DNA of 64,000 bases, taken from Diaporthe sp. PMI_573 (Eukaryota > Ascomycota > Sordariomycetes > Diaporthales > Diaporthaceae). The notes under the pieces are model-generated. The model worked only from the letters and a program-made list of their open reading frames with translations. It was not told where the DNA came from and did not search any database. The number at the start of each line of letters is the position of its first letter. Position 1 is the first letter of the stretch. Shown here in pieces: positions 48,620 through 60,226 of this stretch. The position numbers were made by a program, and so were the translations under genes. Where the stretch lies: positions 496,001-560,000 of the forward strand of contig JAJTUP010000036.1 in assembly GCA_021399435.1 (NCBI GenBank), given 5' to 3'.

Positions 48620-49900
48620 TCACCTCCGCCTCCGGTGCTTCCCCTTGCCGCGCCGGTCGCCGCCCATCCTCTTGCCCTCCATCTCCACCGCCCTGACGTC
48701 GCGCTTACTCAACCGCAGCTCGCCTCCCTTCATCCTTCCCATGCCGGGCATGTCGACGGGTAGTTCCGACCTCCTCCCCTGCTGCTGCTGCTTCCTCCTC
48801 GCCTTCTTGCCAGCGCCAGAGGCCCCCTCGTCAGGCCTCTCCCTCTCTAGGATGATGCCGTTCTCCTTGGCCTCGCGGCGCCTCTTCTCCTCCCGCGCGG
48901 CCTTGGCGCCCATGATCCCCTTGCGCATCGCCATGGGCATCTTCTTCTGGCTGTTGAAGATGCTGCCCGCGGACCCGAGCTTCTGCAGCCTCAGGTCGGT
49001 GGTGAGGGCGCGCGTGCGGCCCTCGGAGAAGGCCCTGCTGGGAGCTGTGGCGCCCGAGGTGGCCGTGTTGAAGGGGTTCGTGGCCGACAGGATGTGGGAT
49101 TCCGAGATGAGCCTCTGCAGCTCGAGGTCGTTGGCGAGGAGCGATCTCGAGTCCTCGTTCTGCGGGTCGTCGGTGCTGTCGCCGCCCTGCTGCTGCTGCT
49201 GCTGTTTCGCGCGGGGCTTCCCGCCGGGCCCCGCGGTTGAAACGGCGTCTGGTGGCCGTGATGACAGGTAGGCGCGCATCTCGCGCTTGGTCATGAGGGC
49301 GGTCTGGGGCGTGAGCGTAGAGAGCGACGGGGCGGGCTTGGAGTAGTCTACCACCTCGACCTGGTGGCTGTCTGTTTCCTCTGTTTCGGGCCCTGACTCT
49401 GTTTCACCTCCCTCGCTGCTGTCGTCATCGCCCTCGCCGTCTGTGACCGGCACGTGTCAGTATTACCGCGGCAGGAGGATGAAGAAGAAGGTAAAATAAG
49501 GCTTGTTTCAGCAGCCGGGCCGCAGCCTTGTTCACCACCCACCTTCGCTGTCGCCGTCGCCGTCATCCTCCGTAGAAAGGCCGTCCCACTCATGCTGGCT
49601 GTCGTCGTCTTCCCCAGAGCCAGAGGTTTCGGACCTCATGTCCTCCACCCCGGCCGCATCGTCCCTGTCGCCGTCTTCTCCCCTGCCGGCAGCCACCTTC
49701 TTCCGGCCCTTGGCTGCCGGCCTGCTCACCTCGTCATCGGACCCGTCCAGAGGCGCGAACTGGGCCTCAAAGTGCTTCCTGAAGATGGCCTGGGCTTCCT
49801 CCATGGCGGCAGACTTGTCCGACTTGGCGTCGACACCGGCGACCTTGTCGGTCGGCACCCTTCTCTTCCTCTTGCCCAAGACCACCGTACCTGGCGCCAT
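48620..49900 (-). CDS. FAF1: FAF1-like 40S ribosome assembly factor
   Basis: Nucleolar factor of early small-subunit (18S) assembly. Exons: 49900-49543 and 49440-48620 (1179 nt, 392 aa). The intron is 102 bp, with an AATACTGACACG branch region and a CACAG acceptor. The N-terminus (MAPGTVVLGKRKRRVPTDK) is basic. It is followed by EEAQAIFRKHFEAQFAPLD and a long acidic Asp/Glu/Ser region. The C-terminal half carries the family signature: RTRALTTDLRLQKLGS, then SIFNSQKKMPMAMRKGIMG and AAREEKRRREAKENGIILER, and a very basic tail ending GKHRRRR. Two Gln runs flank this half. The signature matches the Faf1/C1orf131 family (DUF4602) as I remember it. It is divergent from HIS6 across 557 bp. Confidence 0.85.
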
Positions 49901-50457
49901 ATCTTGCTCTGCTTGCTTCGTACCTGATCGGCCTTGGCCTGACCAGACGCAGCCGTGAATGAGCCCTTTTTGGAATTTGCAGGGAATAAGTGAGGGATTA
50001 ATGAGATGTACAGTGACCGTAGCCAAGAAGTACCTCCCGCTAGATGAGCCCTGGTGAGTTTTGTGGATATTGAAAGGTAGCGGTGGTCGATTTGAGAGTG
50101 TTTTGTTGGATTATTCCCGAACGAGTTTTTTTGATGGGGCCGCACGCACTCGCCGCCAGCCTTGTTCACTGTAGCCGCTGCCGCTGCCGCTGCCGCGCCC
50201 GAAATTTCTGACCGGCCTTGTGTTTTGTAAAATCTTAGCGGCCGTTTGGCGGTGCACAAGAGCCGCAACTGGGTGCCCCACAGCACCCTTCCAGTGGGTG
50301 CGGTGCGAATGAGTGACCTAGCGCCTGCCACCCGCGCTTGGGGTGCAGAACTCATCCCAGGTCTCCAAATGCATGATTGAGTGTGCGTGCCAGCACGACC
50401 CGGGATCGACGAGCCTCACTCACTTACTCAACGATATTATCCCAACCTTAACCAAAA
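49901..50457. promoter_or_regulatory. Divergent promoter region of FAF1 and HIS6
   Basis: The 557 bp between the two start codons holds both promoters. TCACTCA- and TTACTCA-like sequences at 50306-50320 and 50417-50432 are one mismatch from the Gcn4/CPC1 site TGACTCA. That would fit cross-pathway control of a histidine gene, but the match is imperfect. Confidence 0.45.
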
Positions 50458-51100
50458 ATGACCATATTTCGCCCCTGCATAGACCTGCACTCGGGCCAGG
50501 TCAAGCAGATCGTGGGCGGCACCCTCGACGACAAGACCCCCGGCTCCCTCAAGACCAACTTCGTCTCGCCTCACCCGCCCGCCCACTTCGCCGCCCTCTA
50601 CCGGGACAACGACCTCCGGGGCGCCCACGTCATCATGCTCGGGCCGGGAAACACGCAAGCCGCCCGCGAGGCTCTGGCGGCGTGGCCCGGCGGGCTGCAG
50701 GTCGGCGGCGGCATCAATGACACCAACGCCGCCGAGTGGATCGCCGCCGGTGCTGACAAGGTATGATATGTTGTACATGTATTTATATCTGTTTATGTGT
50801 GTGATTCATATATATCTCGTGTGATTTTGGGGACACATATTCACTCGCGGCGAACTGCTCAGTAGGTCATCATCACGTCGTTTCTCTTCCCCAGCGGCAG
50901 GTTCAGCCAGCCTCGCCTCGACGCAGTCCTCGGCGCCCTGGGCGGCGACAAGGAGAAGCTGGTCATAGACCTGAGCTGCCGCCGCCAGCAGGGCGGCGAC
51001 GACGCCGAGCCGAGGTGGTTCGTGGCCATGGACAAGTGGCAGACCATCACGGATATGGAGGTGAATCAAGGTAAGCAAACATCTTGCGCATGTGGGCACG

Positions 51101-51142
<42 letters not shown>

Positions 51143-51477
51143 CATAATACTCGCCCGACACATGCTCACTTCCAACCTCTATAGAGTCCATAAAGCAGCT
51201 GGAGCCCTACTGCTCCGAGTTCCTCATCCATGCTGCCGACAACGAGGGCCTACAGCGCGGGGTGGATGAGCAACTCATCACCAAGCTGTCCCAGTGGTGC
51301 AGCATCCCGGTGACCTACGCTGGAGGTGGCCGGAATCTCCAGGACCTGGACAATGTAGCCAGGCTGAGCAGCAGTACCGTCGATTTGACAATCGGCAGTG
51401 CTCTTGACTGCTTCGGTGGCAGCGGTGTAAAGCTGGACGAATGTGTCGAGTGGAATCGACGACAACCAACAAGCTGA
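50458..51477 (+). CDS. HIS6: Phosphoribosylformimino-AICAR ribotide isomerase (HIS6)
   Basis: Amadori isomerase of histidine biosynthesis, converting ProFAR to PRFAR (HisA-type step) in the cytosol. Exons: 50458-50760, 50866-51070, 51185-51477 (801 nt, 266 aa; about 261 aa in yeast). The beta/alpha-barrel begins [20 protein letters not shown] with the conserved Asp9. Further blocks are [53 protein letters not shown] and [16 protein letters not shown]. The eukaryotic HIS6 subfamily is clear. Introns are 105 and 114 bp, and the second holds a CA microsatellite. Confidence 0.95.
51112..51140. repeat. (CA)14 microsatellite in HIS6 intron 2
   Basis: About 14 CA units lie in the middle of the 114-bp second intron of HIS6, between the donor at 51071 and the acceptor at 51184. 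Confidence 0.95.
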
Positions 51478-52210
51478 GGATAATTGGGCGAGGGAATTTC
51501 GCACCTGTATAGACAAGGGGCTTGCACTACTAGCATATTTGTGTGCCCAAGAAAAGTAAATACACACGCAGTGAAGCACTTGATGTATTATCGCTCTCTT
51601 TTTCTCGCGGCTGGAGCGATGCTGTCTCGCTCACATGAATGTTGCTCAAATATCGTACATTGAAAGCCACCGCTACCGCATGGGTTGTGACGAGGAACAT
51701 ACGGGGCAGGAACAGAAGATATACTCCCTCCCACTCAAGGTAGGAAGTCTTGCCGGAATACAATTCCGGCCATCAAACACAAAGCACAAACCAACTCCAA
51801 GTGCCCCTTCACCCGGTGAATATCCCTTCGCCTTCCTAACCTTCGCCGTTTCCTCCTGCACCTGGCCAAATTGTTCTCTCTCTCTCTCTCTCTCATATCA
51901 TGCATCTCCTCGTTGCGCTGGAAGACGCTGAACATCCCGAACGCTGGCCCCTCGTGATTATACCTGGAGGGTCAACAACACCAGTGGCACGAGTATGCGT
52001 GCCAAAATAAGTACAAAGCGCATATTAAAACTTCCAGACCGATGAAGCGTGACAAAGTGAAAATGAATCTCAGAAGTGAAGGCACAAGACTCTTCAAGAC
52101 GTCTGTGCACTGTCGGGGTGTTCGTGTCGTGAGACGCATCAAGTCGCTTCCATAACTCGTCAAGTCTTTTTCTTCTTCAGCTTTTGGTCGGCAGCAAAAC
52201 CAGCTCACCC
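51478..52210. other. Convergent spacer between HIS6 and BUD4 with a TC repeat
   Basis: The 3' flanks of HIS6 (plus) and BUD4 (minus) meet here. A (TC)10 microsatellite lies at 51875-51894. No gene is apparent. Confidence 0.6.
51875..51894. repeat. (TC)10 microsatellite
   Basis: Ten uninterrupted TC units in the HIS6-BUD4 convergent spacer. Confidence 0.9.
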
Positions 52211-55200
52211 TTAAACCAGGCTGCTCTTAGTTCGGCCATGACTGGGCCGTCGACCCTCAGCCCGGCGGCGTAGTGTATCTTCCCGCTTAAGGACGAGATC
52301 ACACCACTTGCCCTTGGCCCGGGAAGAACCACCGAGGCCGTCTTCGTCATTACCGAAGTTGTCACGGCCAATGACATCCGACAAGACCTTCAACCAACCT
52401 TCCTTGTCCTCGGGGCTATCGGCATAGAAGTCGATGATCTCGCCGTTGTTGAACCGGACACGGAATCCCTCTTCCACAAACATGTAAGCCTCTTCCTCCT
52501 CGCCAAAAGCTGACCGGCGACGCTTCCCGTTCTTGCCAGTAGTCTCCTTTTCAGTCAGCGCTCTGCGGTCGTCGATGAGTCGCTTGGCATTGGCCAGGTT
52601 GATGGTGGCACGTGGCTGCCGTGTGGCTTCATGGTACGCAGTCAACTTGGTACCAACGAGCTTGAAGTAGCGGCGACGCCAGTACTAGGTTAATGGTCAG
52701 CGGCAATTCATATATATCTGTCGGAAAGGGCGAACTTACAGGGCAATCTCCGCCTTGTTGGCTCAGATTTCCCTCCCAGTTGCGGGATCGGCGTTCCTCG
52801 GCAGCCTTCATCTCGCGGATGCAAGAGTTCATGCTCTTAGGCATGTCCTCGTCGGTAGCACCCTTCGGTCTTGGAACAAAGAGGAGCTGGAGCTCGAGCT
52901 TTCCGATCTTGTACGGGGCCTTACGAACAATAGAGGTACTACCTCGCTTGCTCTTCACGCTCGAAGCGAATCCTGCTTCCTCCGTAGCCCACTCGTTGAA
53001 ACAGGCGACGTCAACAACGTAGGGGCGACCAAAGCATCGCGTCTCGTGCTCCTTGAGGCAAACATAGGCACGCGCAAAGCTGCCATCCTCGGCGGCCAGA
53101 GGTGAGAGAAGGTCCCAGGCGGTGGGGTTGGCGGCGGTCTTCCTGGCATTGGCCTCTCGCTGTTGCCGGGCCAGTCGCTCATCCTCCTCCTTCTGCCGCA
53201 GTTCCATCTCCTTGCGCTTCTTTGGTGACGCAAAAACGCGGGAGAAGGTCGATGTCTTGGTCTTTCGCGGCGAGGCAGGAGATTGAGCCATTCGCTGAGG
53301 CGGAGGCCTTTCCAGTTTGACATTCAGGGTGAGTTGGAACTCGAGGTCGTTCGGGACGACCAGTTCGAACTCTTGTCCAATGGGCGCATTTCGCGCCAGC
53401 TCAAGCCATGCGGTAGTAACGCAGTGTACACCATTGTCGAGGGTAAGGCTGAACCAGGTGCGCTCGTCTGAAATCGTTAGCATCGATGCCAATGACGGTC
53501 GGGGTATCATTTCTCGCTTACTCTTGGGCATGGGCAAGTCAAGATCCTTGACGCCCATGACCTTTACAAACACTCTACCTCTCTCACCGCTCTCCTCGGC
53601 TGAGATATCCGTACTCGCGTCTTCTTCTACCAGAGTGCTCATTGGGGCTGCGTTGCTTTCCTGCCCGGGCAGAGGAGGGACCGGACCAGTGCTGGTGTGT
53701 CTCTTCCGGAGGCTCTTCTTCCTAATCTGGCCATTCCACGGCTCAACTGTCCATGACTGGGGGCGTGCCTGCTTCACTGGAGAGTTGCCAGCAGAGCGAG
53801 TGGAGGGGCGCAGGTCTTCGTTGTCCTTGTCACTCGCTGCGACGACCTTTGTGTTCTGTCGCATGAGGTATCCGCGCTGTTTGCGTGAAGTGGTGTTAGC
53901 ATTTTGCTTGGTGAGTTTGACGCTAGACGCTTGTCTAGAGATCTTCCGACTGGGGAGGGTCGAAACCTGATGAGGGGGAAATTGTTGAAATGCAACCTTT
54001 TGTGCCTCGATGACTCGCTCAAAGTCCTGGTCGAGGCTGAGACCGAGGTCAAGGTCGAGGGTGAGACTACGGCTCTTGAAGCTGGGGTGTCGCTGCATGT
54101 ACTCATCACCCGTTACGTCTGGAGCAAGATGCTGCTCGGAGTCCATGTCCCGTGACATGCGGTTACGATGGCGGTCGGGAATCTGGGGTATGTTGGGCAC
54201 CTCGCAGCTAACTTGGCGTCTCTGCTCCCTCATGGCCGCCATGTCGGCGGGCGTTGCAGAGGGACGAGTCTTAAGCCTCGACCCGGCCGCAGACTTGATG
54301 GTGGCGACAGTCTCGGGAATCGCGGGAGAGTGTCGCTCCTCCTCTAGCTCCTCCTCCTCGTCGTAAGTTGGCAAAGGACGATGGATGACAGAGTCTGGCG
54401 TCTTAGGCTCTTCTTCGTCCTCATCCGGCTCACCCCAACCGGAACCGTCATACTCTGGCTTGGACAAAGTAAGCTTGGGTCTGAACGGGCTCTCCAAGGC
54501 GGGAACCTCAGTGTCTTGAGACACATCGATCTCGTCGGGCTTTGGGAGCATGAAAGATTGCACATCGTCGGTAAACGGGTTGTGCTTCTGGTTGGTGGGA
54601 AGGTCTGGAAGGTCCTTCTCCGTGATCGTATCGATTGATGACTCTTGCTGGGTAGGAGACGCAGCACGAGGCGTTGTCAGTGGCTCTTCCTCTGACTTCT
54701 CCTCCTGAGGGGTGGGCGGCAGGTCAGGGCCAGAATAGTTGCTGCTGGAGTCGTAGGCCTTGTCAGCATCATCCTTGCCCTCCTCCTCGAGGTCTTCAAC
54801 CCCAGACTCAGAGCGTTGGTAGTAGTCTGTGATCGACATGTCATCATCTTCGTCGTCGTCGTGCTTCAGATAAGCATCGTGATCGGCCTCGTCCTCCGCT
54901 AAGCCTTCTGTGCTGGGAATAGGGACGTCAGGGTCCAGAGGAAGCGGGCGCTCAGGGGAGCTTGGCGGAGGCGAAGAGAAGTTGTAATCAGATTCCCGTT
55001 CTGAGGCCTGATTGCCATCCACCCGGCGCATAATGGATTCACGCGAAATCTTTTCAGGTAGCTCGTAGTCGCCCAGCCCTGACAGCTCTGGGAGGGTGTC
55101 GTCCTCCTCGGCCGAGACCAACGGATCGTGAAGCTCGGCTTCTGGAGTCTGGCTATCCGCACGGTCACGGGTTCCGGCCCGTCTCATCCTTCGCTCTCGC

Positions 55201-56692
55201 TGTTGCTCAGCAGCTGATTTACCATCATCAGAGAGCATCATGAGCTTGAGTCGCTCTTCAAGCGTCATCTTGCCATTGCCAATGTTCTGAATGTCAGACT
55301 TCGAGAACGAAGAGGCAGGGGGAGGAGATGGCAAGGTCCGCGAGGCCCCAATCATTCTCTCGGCAGTTGCTGAAAGACCTGTTGACGAGTTTGAGTTCCT
55401 TCTCTCACTGAAAATGCCCGAAGGAGGCGGCAAAGGCGGCAAGGGCCTGTGATCGCCGTTGGAATTGCGTGAGTCTGTGCGATCATGCTGTGGGATTTCT
55501 GGAAAGTTGTGGGAGCCATCAAGGAACGGGCTGCCCTCGAGAACTTCGTCCAGGGGGTTGTCCTGGCGCCAGTCATCTGGGAGAACGACCGGCGTCTTCA
55601 TAGTGTCCTCGAGAGTTGCATCAAAGCTGTCATCATGGTCGTCGGCGCCCATGAAGTAGTGCTCTTCCTCATCGTCCTCATCGTCGTCCTCCGAGTCGAT
55701 ACTTCCTTCCCGAGAACTTGAGGCGATGGATGATATGTCTGGAGTTGCCATCTCATACTCATTCACCTGAGGGGGTGCAGCGTCGAATGTGACGCTCTTT
55801 GCATGACGATGGAGGGCCATTCCGGATGGCAGCTGCCGATCTTCGTACGATGAGCCTGAAGAGTTGAGCTCGTTGTCGACGTCAAAGCTGTTTTTGAACC
55901 GGCTGGGTGCGAGGGAGGACTTGGTCGGGGACGCCTGATCCCTGCTGGCTGGTCTTGGGCCGCTTGGGGGAGAATTGCGTGTCAAAGAAGGCGATGAGGC
56001 CTGTGGAGGAGGCGACTTGGTTGGACTGTATTGAGGGATCCTGGTCTGGCTGTCTGATCTGCTGTGGGCAAAGGCCTTGTTGTCACGATATCCGCTGATG
56101 CCTGTCCCACCAAAGGCGTTGCCTTGGACTTTTGAGAGGGGCCGCTCGACCTGAGGGACCCTTGTGGGATCATACTCTTGTTTCTGCTCGAGAGCAAGGA
56201 TGTTGCTGTTCTTGACGCGTGAAGCCTTCTGGAGGCGCTCGATGGAGGATCGGCGGGTTGGCGACGGCGAGCCTGAGCCGTATGTGCTGTTCTCGTTGTT
56301 CCTACTCTGCCAGAACAGCCGAGGTGAGGCCTTTCCGTCCAGCGGGGAGCTGTTGAAGGGTGACGAGTCGGTGTTCAAGGCCATCTTCTGAGGTCGTGTG
56401 TTAGTGCATGTGTGCGTGAGACGCGGGTGACCATGTATAGACTCACCTTAGTCGCCTCCTTCCAACTCGGGGAGTTCCTTCGCTTCTCAGAAGGAGAAAT
56501 CTCAGAAAGAGGACGTGGGATTGCGCTCGACATCTTGGGAGGAGAGCTGCTCTTGGATAGTCGCAGGGGTTGTACCTGTGGTTGTTAGTTCTGTTGATAG
56601 ATCAACAAAGTGATGCGCGACGCTAGTGGGGCCACCCGTCAGTAAGGACTCACAGGATCCGACGAGGCCATTTGTTCCTGCTCAGAATCCAT
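52211..56692 (-). CDS. BUD4: BUD4/anillin-like septation landmark protein with C-terminal PH domain
   Basis: Cortical scaffold that marks septation sites and organises the contractile actomyosin/septin ring in hyphae. Exons (descending): 56692-56654, 56575-56447, 56387-53522, 53467-52740, 52684-52211 (4236 nt, 1411 aa). The first three exons give MDSEQEQMASSDP, then PLSEISPSEKRRNSPSWKEA and KMALNTDSSPF. About 900 residues of disordered, Ser/Pro/Asp/Glu-rich sequence follow. The anillin-homology region starts near RVFVKVMGVKDLDLP and includes NERTWFSLTLDNGVHCVTTA, which is restored only if a 54-nt intron (53521-53468) is removed. The PH domain runs from YWRRRYFKLVGTKLTAYHE through FRVRFNNGEIIDFYADSPED to GWLKVLSDVIGRDNF. 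The C-terminus is basic (GRRPSHGRTKSSLV). Confidence 0.92.
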
Positions 56693-57044
56693 GCCCTCAA
56701 ATCATACACGGAAGGAACGAAAAAAAAAGTCACGATGTCGAATTGCTGTCGTGTCCAAGTGTGTTGGCGATTGTGGGCTAGAGGAACCGATTCGGGGAGG
56801 AGATATGTACGGACCTGTAGGCGGGCGGAGTATGCGAAAAGCGGTGGCTGGTAGTCTGCAAGTCTGCGGCAGCTTGGTGGAGAGATGAATGACAGGGAAG
56901 GGCAGGGCAGGGCAATTGAACGGTTCCGAAAGCAATTACGGCTCCTGAACAGGACGATCTTCTTAGGGAAACGAGGTTTCGGATGGTCCTGTTTGCAAGA
57001 CACGAACAGCCGTTGAGGACGAAATGGTATATCGTGACAATGTT
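56693..57044 (-). promoter_or_regulatory. Inferred BUD4 leader with a two-codon upstream ORF
   Basis: On the minus strand, between 57044 and the BUD4 start at 56692, the only ATG is at 56705. It opens a minimal frame, ATG-ATT-TGA, whose stop ends 4 nt before the BUD4 ATG. The surrounding 340 nt are otherwise ATG-free, which fits a transcribed leader. Confidence 0.45.
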
Positions 57045-57480
57045 CATGCCATGTTCCTGGTTGCCAGCAAAAGAGGATGGCCCCGAGAATCAAACCAGAA
57101 AGGATCTGGCTGCAGTGGGTGGAAGGATATGCAATCGATGCGATGCGGAACAGAGGGAGAAAAGGATGAGGTGGAAGAGGACTCTCTCTCCTCAGCTTCG
57201 CTGCCTCGTCAGGAAATCGTAGATATGTGGTTTTGACGCCCGAGTGGCACTTGTTGGGTGCAGGCAGGCGCGATGCTTGCGGGCCTTGCTCTGATTGGGC
57301 GAGCGCGTGGTGTAAGGTTCGGTATCGATCAACAGCAAGGTGGTTGCGGAGCAACTGCCCCAGAAAGTCGGGAAAAAGGTGGGAAGCTTGGGCGGGCCAG
57401 GGCCACGGAGCAGTCACTGCACGCTTGTTGGCAGCTGCTAAATCTGGTACTTCCAAGGTGCAGTGGTGATTTGCCAGCTG

Positions 57481-57501
57481 CCCCCTGCCCCCTGCCCCCT
57501 G
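57481..57501. repeat. 7-bp tandem repeat, three copies
   Basis: CCCCCTG is repeated three times without mismatch in the BUD4 upstream region, about 170 bp before the 15-bp minisatellite array. Confidence 0.85.
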
Positions 57502-57667
57502 GCCCCTTGCACCTAGCAGCCTGAGTCCTGGCTCATGACGGCACAACAGCCCAGGTCTGGGAACCCACGTCGGGAAGGCGGATGTGATGAGTTCCCCAGC
57601 CTTCCAATGTAACTGACCACCGTCCTCCTCCAATTGACGGGTATCCAACTGTGTTACAAGGGAGTCG

Positions 57668-57865
57668 TAGGAGATTATCCTTAGGAGGGTATTCTATGAG
57701 AGAGTATTCTACAAGAGAGTATCCTGGTAGGAGGTTATCCCAGAGGAGGTTATCCTGTAGGACATTATCCCATAGGACATTATCCCATAGGAGGGTATCC
57801 TAAGTGGGGGGTATCCTAATAAGAGAGTATCCCCACAAGAGGTTATCCTCTACGAGGTTATTCAA
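57668..57865. repeat. 15-bp minisatellite array, 13 units, consensus TAGGAGGTTATCCCA
   Basis: Thirteen head-to-tail units of 14-17 bp. Two adjacent units at 57758-57787 are identical (TAGGACATTATCCCA), and others differ at a few positions, for example TAGGAGGGTATCCTA and CAAGAGAGTATCCTG. The conserved core is a GAGG/GAGA half followed by TATCC. The array lies about 1 kb upstream of the BUD4 start, in otherwise unremarkable DNA. Related units occur at 19922-19980 and, decayed, at 14781-14970. Confidence 0.92.
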
Positions 57866-60226
57866 CAGGCTGGCTGGGCTGGACTGCTACATAGCACAGT
57901 GTAGTGGTGACCAGTCAACAGAGGCTGATGCTCTGTTTGTTGCTGCCCACTTCAAGTCTCCACAGAGGCGGGCAATCCTGATCCTGATCCTTCCTGGAGG
58001 AAGAGAAAAAGTACGTTGGCAATGTATCCTGCATCCAGACGGCCAGAGGCACAGCAGGACCCACCATGCCCGCGCCCAGGTCCCGCTTCCTGCAGGTGGG
58101 TGGTGGGCAAGTGGGCACTCTGCAGGCTGCAATCCGTCATAGTCTCGACATTCAAGGACAATGCCCTTGTTTACTCGGCATTGTGCCCCCGTCTCACCAT
58201 GGCAACACCCACCCAGCTGCAACAGTACTACACTACGCTGGCAGATGCCGTAGTCTATCATGTGCCACACAGCCTTCAACGTATGGTACACAGCATGCTG
58301 TGCGACCTGGTCATGAGCCGCGCAGCCACAAGTGTTCACTTTCGCCTCGTCAGTCATCTCCTCGGCCGAGGAGGATAATTGGGCGCGGATGGGGCTATGA
58401 GGCCAGATTCTTCCATTCTTCGTCGGCGGGAGCTAGCATGCCTCCGTTCCTGTGTCGATCCTACTGTGCTGCCGTCTACTCAGCAAGGACGGCGCCCCCC
58501 CTCCCCCGGGTTGCGGCTAGCCCCGATCAGCCACTTCGGCACTCAGCCGTACGTGGACTATCTAGGTTGCAGGTCCCCACGCCGTCTAGATCAGCTGGAG
58601 GGATCAACATCGAGGGAGCAGCCATCCCAGTCTTTCTCCAGTTCACTATTTGTAGACGTCGACTATGCAGGCCACACATTCACTTGCTCACAAATACACA
58701 AGAAATAGCGGGCTAGTCTCTCACCTGAGGCAATCTATCAATCAGACACCAAAAGGGCTCTCTCACGCAGTGCGGCACAAATCTTCTGACTTGTGAAAAT
58801 ACCGGAGGCTGGGCTGGCTCTCCGGCAGATCAAGCCAGCTCAAACCCGGCAGCCAGGACCTGCAATTTCCTGTAACTTTGAGACATCAGGTCTCCGCCAC
58901 CCCGGGTGCCCGGCTTTCGAGGGTGCCCCACGGGTCTGGGCCCCAGGAGCAATCGGAAAATACCCAGAGGCTGACGCAAAACTCCAGAGCCTATTTATTT
59001 AATGCCATTGAGAGGAACCTCCTGGCCACGCAATACGTTTCTGTCCATGTATCCAGACTAGGTATCCTGCCCACGCAGCTCAGAGACATGTCACAGCCAT
59101 GCATGGGTCTCTTATCTCTCAAAACCACCTGTTTTCGGTTTCTTTTCGTTCAGGACCCAGGCACACAGACAAGGAGGTAAGCACACGCATGGGCTTAATG
59201 CCGCAGCGTCCTGTGGTGCGACATGCCCGTGCCGTCGGACCCGTGCCTTCGACCGCCACCGTGGTGGCATTGTTCAATATCGAGGTACTATGTAGGCAGG
59301 AAACACGCCGCTGAAGAAGGAAAAAAAGTCCTACTCGCGTCAATGCCTTAGTTGATCCCGCCTTTGGCCCGAAGGCCGACGCCGACGCCCCCATCTACCT
59401 TCGACCTAAGAACGCTGGCAGATTATGCTGATGGGCACATACTCGACTCCCGCGATGCCTCTCGGCATGCACGCTCCAGCCCTACAATGTAGACAGGCAC
59501 AGACCCAGGCGGGATGTAGTGCATGGGCGGCGAGCGTCTTCATCCATTTCATGGTGCATTGCGTGCACGCCTGGCCAGTGCGGTCGATGTATGTTGGTCG
59601 CATGCAATCTTTACACAGATCAAGGCTGTTCTGTGTGCTCAGCACTGGGTGTGCACAGTCAGTCGAACCAGTGGGTTATAGAGGACCCCGGAACGCACAA
59701 CTACGTGCGAATGCGAAATCGGACAGTGGCACCTGTTTCAGAAAAGCTCGCAAGATTCCCACCAAAGCTGCTCCGGTTTGCGCTTCCTAGTAGCTTTCGT
59801 TTAGCTTGCTGTCTTGGTTCTGACGACGCACAGGGAAATGGACTGAGGTCCTGTCACTATGTGCTCACCTTTCGCACCATCAGAAGGCGCCTTGAGCACT
59901 TGCAGCAGACACAGCCCCGGACACCTGGGCAGCAGATCAAAAGTCCCAACACACGATGCACATTTTGCTTGTCAATAGCAGTTGTTAGACATAGAAAATT
60001 TATCATTTCGCCCTCTATGAAATGGTGCAAGTCTTGAGTGTCAAACCACCATAGAGACTGACGGTATAAGGGAATAATTAGAGTGCCTCCTTTACCCCGG
60101 GACACCTTATGTGTATAATCACCCTTGGTAGTGACAGTCTCCTCTGGTATCTCCCTTTTCCCGGACCCGGTAATAAACAACAACCCCTGGACGCCAGCCG
60201 ATTGATCATACAATGCAAGTCTATAC
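57866..60226. other. Intergenic region, about 2.4 kb, with no gene seen
   Basis: It runs from the minisatellite array to the 3' end of the H+-ATPase gene. Plus-strand frames at 58066-58716 and 59519-60037 are open but have random-looking composition and no recognisable motif. No RNA gene was recognised. Confidence 0.55.

Noticed and set aside
48456..49271. 271-codon plus-strand frame opposite FAF1
   Set aside because: Its Ser/Leu/Cys-rich composition is the complement of FAF1's basic and glutamine-rich codons; no independent evidence supports it.
58066..58716. 216-codon plus-strand frame in the spacer before the H+-ATPase
   Set aside because: It has an ATG, but the peptide is Arg/Ser/Pro/His-rich and random-looking, with no motif, no splice partners and a competing overlapping frame.
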